Shown in pieces: positions 59,013 to 64,000 of a stretch of DNA of 64,000 nt. Position numbers and translations under genes: made by a program. Location: the NCBI RefSeq assembly GCF_036785885.1, contig NC_092322.1, positions 12,794,466 through 12,858,465 of the forward strand, given 5' to 3'. Every line of letters starts with the position of its first letter. Positions within the stretch are counted from its first letter, which is position 1. The DNA is from Coffea arabica. Its lineage: Eukaryota > Streptophyta > Magnoliopsida > Gentianales > Rubiaceae. Below the pieces are notes generated by a model. It was not told where the DNA came from, ran no database searches, and saw only the letters and a program-made list of their open reading frames with translations.

Positions 59013-62000
59013 TTATTTCTTCAAGAACTTCTCAATTTGTACAAGTGCCTGAGGATATGTATATCAAGATAGCTACAGTCAGTAATAATGTCAATTCCAT
59101 GCCCGCCGCCACCACTTGAAACCCAATTTTCAGAAATAGCAATGAGAGAAAATCTCCAGTAGGCAACAACCCATGTTTACGAAGCCAGATGTGAAAGATA
59201 TACAGGTTTAAGTTGCATGTTGCACGCTCAAGACGGTAACCAAAAACTAAAAAATAATATAACAGAATCTCCCTGGCCACCCTATGGTCATGCTTATCAT
59301 TCCCTACTCGTAACTGCCCAAAAAAAAATGAAGAGGATAGTTGGCCTCTGATCTCAGGCATAGCGATCACCTCAAACAGATACATCCAAAGACCTAAAGA
59401 GCCAAAAATCTCGTCTAATAAAGCATTTCATCAGCACAACACATATTCAAGCATGGCACCTGTATGCACAGATACAGGTATAGAGAGAGATACCTCAATG
59501 GCGATTGCAGTAGGAGTGAGATTACAGACATCTTTGCATCCCAACTTAGCTGCAATATCTGCATTATGAAAACAGACAAGGAACTGAATAGAGTGGTTTT
59601 CCTTGTTCTTTCTCTTCTTTTCTGCATGTAATTTTTTTTTTATTCCCATTCTAATTTAATTTCAGGGACAGGGGTTGTATCTAAAAATGCATAATTAAAA
59701 TTGCTTAAAATCATACTCTCAAGGGAAACTCTTGCGCTGGCATTGGCATAGGCTTCTCCCCTATCCTCAAGAAGGGTAGACAAACGCTCGAGAGCCTGCT
59801 CAAAAACCACATAGCAATCAAACAAAATATATGCTTCCAATTAATATTGAGAAAATTTAGCAGAATACAAAACCTTGGACTGGTTCAGGTAAATTCTCCA
59901 ATATAAGTACAGTACACACCTTTGTATAGGCATCTCCTGATTCTCCATGCAGAAGGGGACGTGAATCAGTTCCTACTTTTGCAATTCTCCGTGCCAAGGC
60001 TTCTAAAGGTACGTCCAGCCAAACACTAATTCCTTTATGCATGTACTTCCTGAAATCATAAAGCAGCAAAAAGCCATGGTAAATAGATTGCTTAACAGTA
60101 CCAAGTGAGATAGCAGAGAATATGCATAAATGTCTCTTATGATAATACCAATTAATGGGCCGAACAACTGCACCCCCACCTGTCGATACAACTAGCCGCT
60201 GCATTGAGGACAGCTTTCGTATTATTTCAGTCTAAAGAAAAGGAGCAGGATTAATAAGTTTATTTTACAAAGGATTAAGTAAAGCCAACAAAACAGAATT
60301 GTATGGATTACATTAATTAAAGTCAGCATTAGTAACTACCAGTAAATTAAAGATGATGTATTGTGCCCCCTGGGGATTGCTTGAAGACAAAGCATTTGCA
60401 AACAAACCCAAGAAATTAGATGAATGCCTACAAGCTACAAGGGTTTATATCAAAAGCTGTGTTGGCATCTCACCCAGTTAAAGGAGCACAATTTCTTTAT
60501 TGATGCCTTGCTCTTTAGCCAAAGTTTATCTCGTACCAACTCTTTGTGTATGGTAGATCAAATTCAGGAATGCAAAATAACAGTTATGTCATAGAACAAC
60601 ATGTGCAAAATTATTATCATCCGAAGCTAGTCAATTTATTGGGAATTTTAATCAACTTAGACTTGATCTTAATAAACTTTGGCATATTCATGTTCACCTT
60701 CATCAAGTCTCCCAATGCTTTAATCAGAATGTCTTACCTCCATGCTTTCAGTGCCTGCCTGCTTGATAGCATAATTTTCAATGATAAAATTGGAGTTATG
60801 ATGCAACCAAACTTGTCAGAGAGAGAGAGAGAGAGAGGGGGGGGGGCGTGGCTAGTGCCAAGAAGTCAAGTTCCTATTTGTTCCTTCAAACTGTGCTGAA
60901 ATTGGTTTATCAATATAATTTTCCTCCAGCAAGCAACAGATCTTTACTTTTCTGCATATTTTTTTTACATTGGGAGAACCCCAGTTTCCTTGGGGGTTTT
61001 ACATGGCTCACTGTAGGTAAAATCTCTTATCAAAACCTTTTCCCTCAAAGCACTGGTGTCTAGCTACTTTCCCTTTTTCTCTATAACTTTGGTTTTGGAG
61101 GGGATTAAGTTTCAAATAGAATTCTAACACTGAAAGAAGTGTCAAGTCCAGCATGAAGATCCTCTAAAAGCATGTTCAGATGTATTATGTTGATGCATCA
61201 GAGCTGTTGCATAAATGGAAAAATAACACTTAAAGTTACATCAGGAACCCAGCATTGCATCATGCATGAATACCAGAGCAAAGTCAACATATAAAACCAT
61301 GTTTCTTTAACCAATTAGGTAACGGCTGGGGGTTAACCCGAATCGGCTAGCCAAATTATAATTATAATTACCATTAAGGGTATAAAATCTACAAGATGCT
61401 CCTTTTCCATGCCTTTTCCCTCTCAATAGAGAAAGTTATTCAGCAAATAATGCACAGACATTTGCTTACATGATTGTGTGCACAAAAAGATAGAGCAAAA
61501 TGTAAATGGACAAAGAGATAGTTGGGCAAAAAAGCTTAAATGATCCATCTGATAAAGAGAAGAAGTTCAAATCTTACGAATTTGAATCAGGTTTATCATA
61601 CGAAAAAACTTGAAAGGAAAGACTCAGCACGGTATGTTAAGTGAGCTGTCAAGCTTGTACTCTTTTATATCTGTTGACACACATCTTGTTTCCCTTGCAT
61701 CACTCTATCAATGAACTGTTGAAGTCTTCTATATGTTTGAGGGCATGCAAATAAAGAAATTACGATGCTTAGTGTCTGACCTCGTTGTCTCTAAAGAAGC
61801 ACTCGCCATATAACTTAAAGATCTCAGCAACAGTAGTCCCCCCAACAGCCTGCTCTATTAGCGTGTCACTGAAACATTACAAAGAAAATGACACGCTAAG
61901 TGTGGAGCAATTAAAGAGAACTCAAACAGTACTTGTCAACATAAAAAAGAAAACATGATGATGCAACTATTCTAATTTTTACTGCCTCGTCTATCATAAG

Positions 62001-64000
62001 TTTTAAATAATTAGATTTCTCAGGATCTTCAAAATCACCAAACTTCTGTTTGTATTAGCACTAAGAAGTTGAAACTGTCAGATAATGGTCAGAGAGAGAG
62101 AGAGAGAGAGGAAATGTTCTTGAGACAAACCAGTCAAAAAATGAATAGCCAAGAGTTTCGGACAAAATCCTGCCAACAGTAGTTTTTCCAGAACCCATCA
62201 TTCCTGCAGTAGAAATTCCATGTAGTCATTGGCATACTCTTCTATGGTTAAGGAGTAAATGGACTCGAGGGTACTATCATTCCTGCACTCTTCAAAATTA
62301 TAAGCCTAGCTTAGCTTCATTCTGGTATTATCACTATAACTTCTGCATAGTCTGCCATTCTGTTGGATACTTTTACCTGCTGTTAAAATCAAGCCCATCC
62401 TTACTAGAGAACATATAGATGACCTGTACATCCATCATTTCAGTTTTCTTTTACAGTTCTTCACCCAATAATAAAACAGTACAGATGAAAAAAATTTAGT
62501 AGCATTAGGTTCGTCATTGCTTTCAACTCAAAAGATAGACAAGTGTGACCAAACAGTGCTTGTAGGTCTGAAAATCACATGCTTCATTGTCATAAGGCAG
62601 CAGGATCGTGAATGAGGCAGGCAGCCACCAGTGCCATCTTCCTCAGAAGAACCCACAAATAAGCGGATGAAAAGGAACCACTGGGGTTGGCCCAGTGGCC
62701 AGGGCCCTCCCTGCTGCCAGGTCCAGGGTTTCAACCCTGGGCCTCGCAGTTGTGGGCTGTGGAGAGGCAAAAAAAAAAAGAAAGAAAGAAAGGCAGATGA
62801 CAAGGAATAAATTAAGGCATGCGAAATTTGAAGCTTTCGTAGTGACACATTACACAAATATCATGCACACATTATAAATATCAGCAAAGCTTGAGAAAAC
62901 ACGGTCCAAGTTATTAAATATAGTATAATCAGATCCAGAGCTGATTACTGTTACCCTGATGTGTAAAAGCTTTATCCCAGTCCTTATGGAAGCTTATGAC
63001 CAAAATGTTTAAAAGCCACTTAAGTATCAGATCTGAGTTTGTTTTCTATCTTTTAGCAGTGTCAGGTTGGTAATCACGATCATCCAATTATAAAGCTTAT
63101 TCAGGTTTCCACAATACCCAGCAGCTGATTGAATATAGTGTGTTCAGAAGCTTGTATTACTTTGTAAAATGGTCAGACAAGTCTAAGGCATCCAATAGAA
63201 GTGCAAGACAGTAGGTAAGTAGCAGTTCCTTTCTTCTTCCTTTGTCCCCTTTCAACACAGATTTTCTGGAATCTTTAGAATTTTATTTGCAGCATAACAA
63301 AATATGTTCCAGTAAGAATCTCTGATTAGAAACTTTTCCATTGCTATTTAACAATAACTTTGATAGCAGAAACTAACTATAAGAGACAGAATTGACTAAT
63401 TTACCAATACTATATCATATAATAATCCCTGGATAAAACTGGGAACCATAAAATACAAAAAAGGAACTGACCAACAAGATATATACAGCGTCCATCTAGA
63501 TATGGTTCAATGTCTTCTGACTTCTTCTGCAAATAGAATAACAATACAAATAATGAAGTTAAAATTCTTCTAAAATGAGAATTCAGAATATTTGAAGCAT
63601 CCCATGAGATCATTTAGAAGTATGCAATAGTGAATCATCAGGAGAATGTAACTTCCTAACTAGAGAATAATGTTGTCGAAAAAGGAAAAGTCAAAAAAAA
63701 AAAATTTACCTTTAAGATCACAGCTTCATCAGAGGATGTTGGAACACTTCCAGATTCTAGCACCGAAGCTACCACAAAATTTAACAGAACAAATCAATAA
63801 CTGTAAATCTAGGGTTGCCATTATCCACTTATGCATATTCTCCCTTCTTTTCCAGCATCAGGGAGGTTATAGCATCACAGGGAGCATTAAAGTTTATTAA
63901 GGAACTCGAGGCAATGCCAGAGAAAACATATCCTCAAGGTTTAGGCATAAATAATTTTTGAAAGCAAGAACTACCATTGCCCATGATCGAGAAATAAGGG
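59013..64000 (-). CDS. SK: Plastid shikimate kinase, 5' end beyond the window
   Basis: Ten exons are visible, joined in frame by GT-AG introns: 64000-63975 (partial), 63768-63710, 63526-63472, 62203-62131, 61868-61781, 60231-60149, 60049-59920, 59795-59717, 59558-59494, 59048-59013. The product phosphorylates shikimate at the 3-hydroxyl with ATP in the plastid aromatic amino acid pathway. Landmarks in order are [12 protein letters not shown] (P-loop), FFDCDTLIEQ (shikimate-binding Asp), FFRDNET (Arg), [12 protein letters not shown] (Gly-rich shikimate site), [23 protein letters not shown] (lid Arg) and NASARVSLE. All key residues are present. The C-terminus ends IEKFLKK. The start codon and transit peptide lie outside. 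The intron at 62204-63471 holds a SINE. Confidence 0.95.
60818..60846. repeat. (GA)n tract plus G run in a shikimate kinase intron
   Basis: About ten GA repeats followed by ten G. A second (AG)n tract lies at 62093-62110, just outside the P-loop exon. Confidence 0.9.
62678..62792 (+). mobile_element. tRNA-derived SINE in a shikimate kinase intron
   Basis: A-box TGGCCCAGTGGCC and B-box-like GGGTTTCAACCC, 40-50 bp apart, with a 3' tail of A and GAAA repeats. Imperfect 15-bp flanks GCGGATGAAAAGGAA (62663-62677) and GCAGATGACAAGGAA (62793-62807) look like the target duplication. It is antisense to the gene. Confidence 0.82.

Noticed and set aside
60546-60899. 117-codon plus-strand frame within the shikimate kinase gene
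   Set aside because: Lies in an intron and runs into the GA/G tract; low-complexity end and no known family.
1-64000. CRISPR array, bacterial operon or plasmid features
   Set aside because: No regularly spaced repeats. Introns, MITEs and plant protein families show nuclear plant DNA.

Overview
This window is nuclear DNA of a flowering plant, most likely a eudicot. The host genes have short exons and GT-AG introns. The protein families include CC-type glutaredoxins (land-plant specific), a plastid octanoyltransferase, a plastid shikimate kinase, an OTU5-like deubiquitinase, a plastid M41-like membrane protein and F-box/kelch proteins. The spacers are AT-rich and packed with MITEs, SINEs and microsatellites. 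An asterid is possible, since the shikimate kinase reads like the tomato protein, but that is only an impression.

Layout. (1) 1-14.2 kb: three tandem segmental copies, each with a minus-strand CC-type glutaredoxin. The first is frameshifted, the second has a Cys-to-Gly change in its active site, and the third looks intact. Small mobile elements are scattered between them. (2) 16.0-21.5 kb: OTU5-like gene (minus), with its 5' UTR apparently split by a 4.1 kb intron that carries a 1.5 kb hAT element. (3) 22.7-27.2 kb: a ten-exon minus-strand gene for a plastid M41/FtsH-like protein with no AAA domain, reconstructed in full (329 aa). (4) 27.3-34.8 kb: block B (minus), with F-box/kelch copy 1 and only the last exon of an octanoyltransferase gene. 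(5) 34.9-41.3 kb: block A' (plus), an inverted copy of the OTU5 promoter, 5' UTR exon and first intron without the OTU5 coding region, interrupted by a 3.2 kb candidate solo LTR. (6) 43.3-45.6 kb: the complete octanoyltransferase gene LIP2p (plus, four exons, 302 aa). (7) 44.9-53.2 kb: block B' (plus), the inverted partner of block B, with kelch copy 2. (8) 53.2-58.3 kb: a third copy with kelch copy 3. (9) 59.0-64.0 kb: shikimate kinase (minus), ten exons visible, 5' end cut by the window edge.

The most striking structure is a composite inverted duplication joining pieces of the OTU5, LIP2p and kelch neighbourhoods. It has rearranged order (B-A on one side, A'-B' on the other), one intact LIP2p gene plus an orphan last exon, and an orphan OTU5 promoter now upstream of LIP2p. 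The hAT element and the LTR each occur in only one arm, and the other arm keeps the empty site, so both insertions probably post-date the duplication. Block A and the LIP2p exon are almost identical between arms, whereas the kelch reading frames differ by several in-frame deletions.

I found no clearly new multi-gene system. The unusual content is structural (duplication, promoter capture, blade-sized kelch deletions, tRNA minihelix repeats). All exon boundaries were read by eye from splice sites and frame. Percent identities and database matches were not computed.
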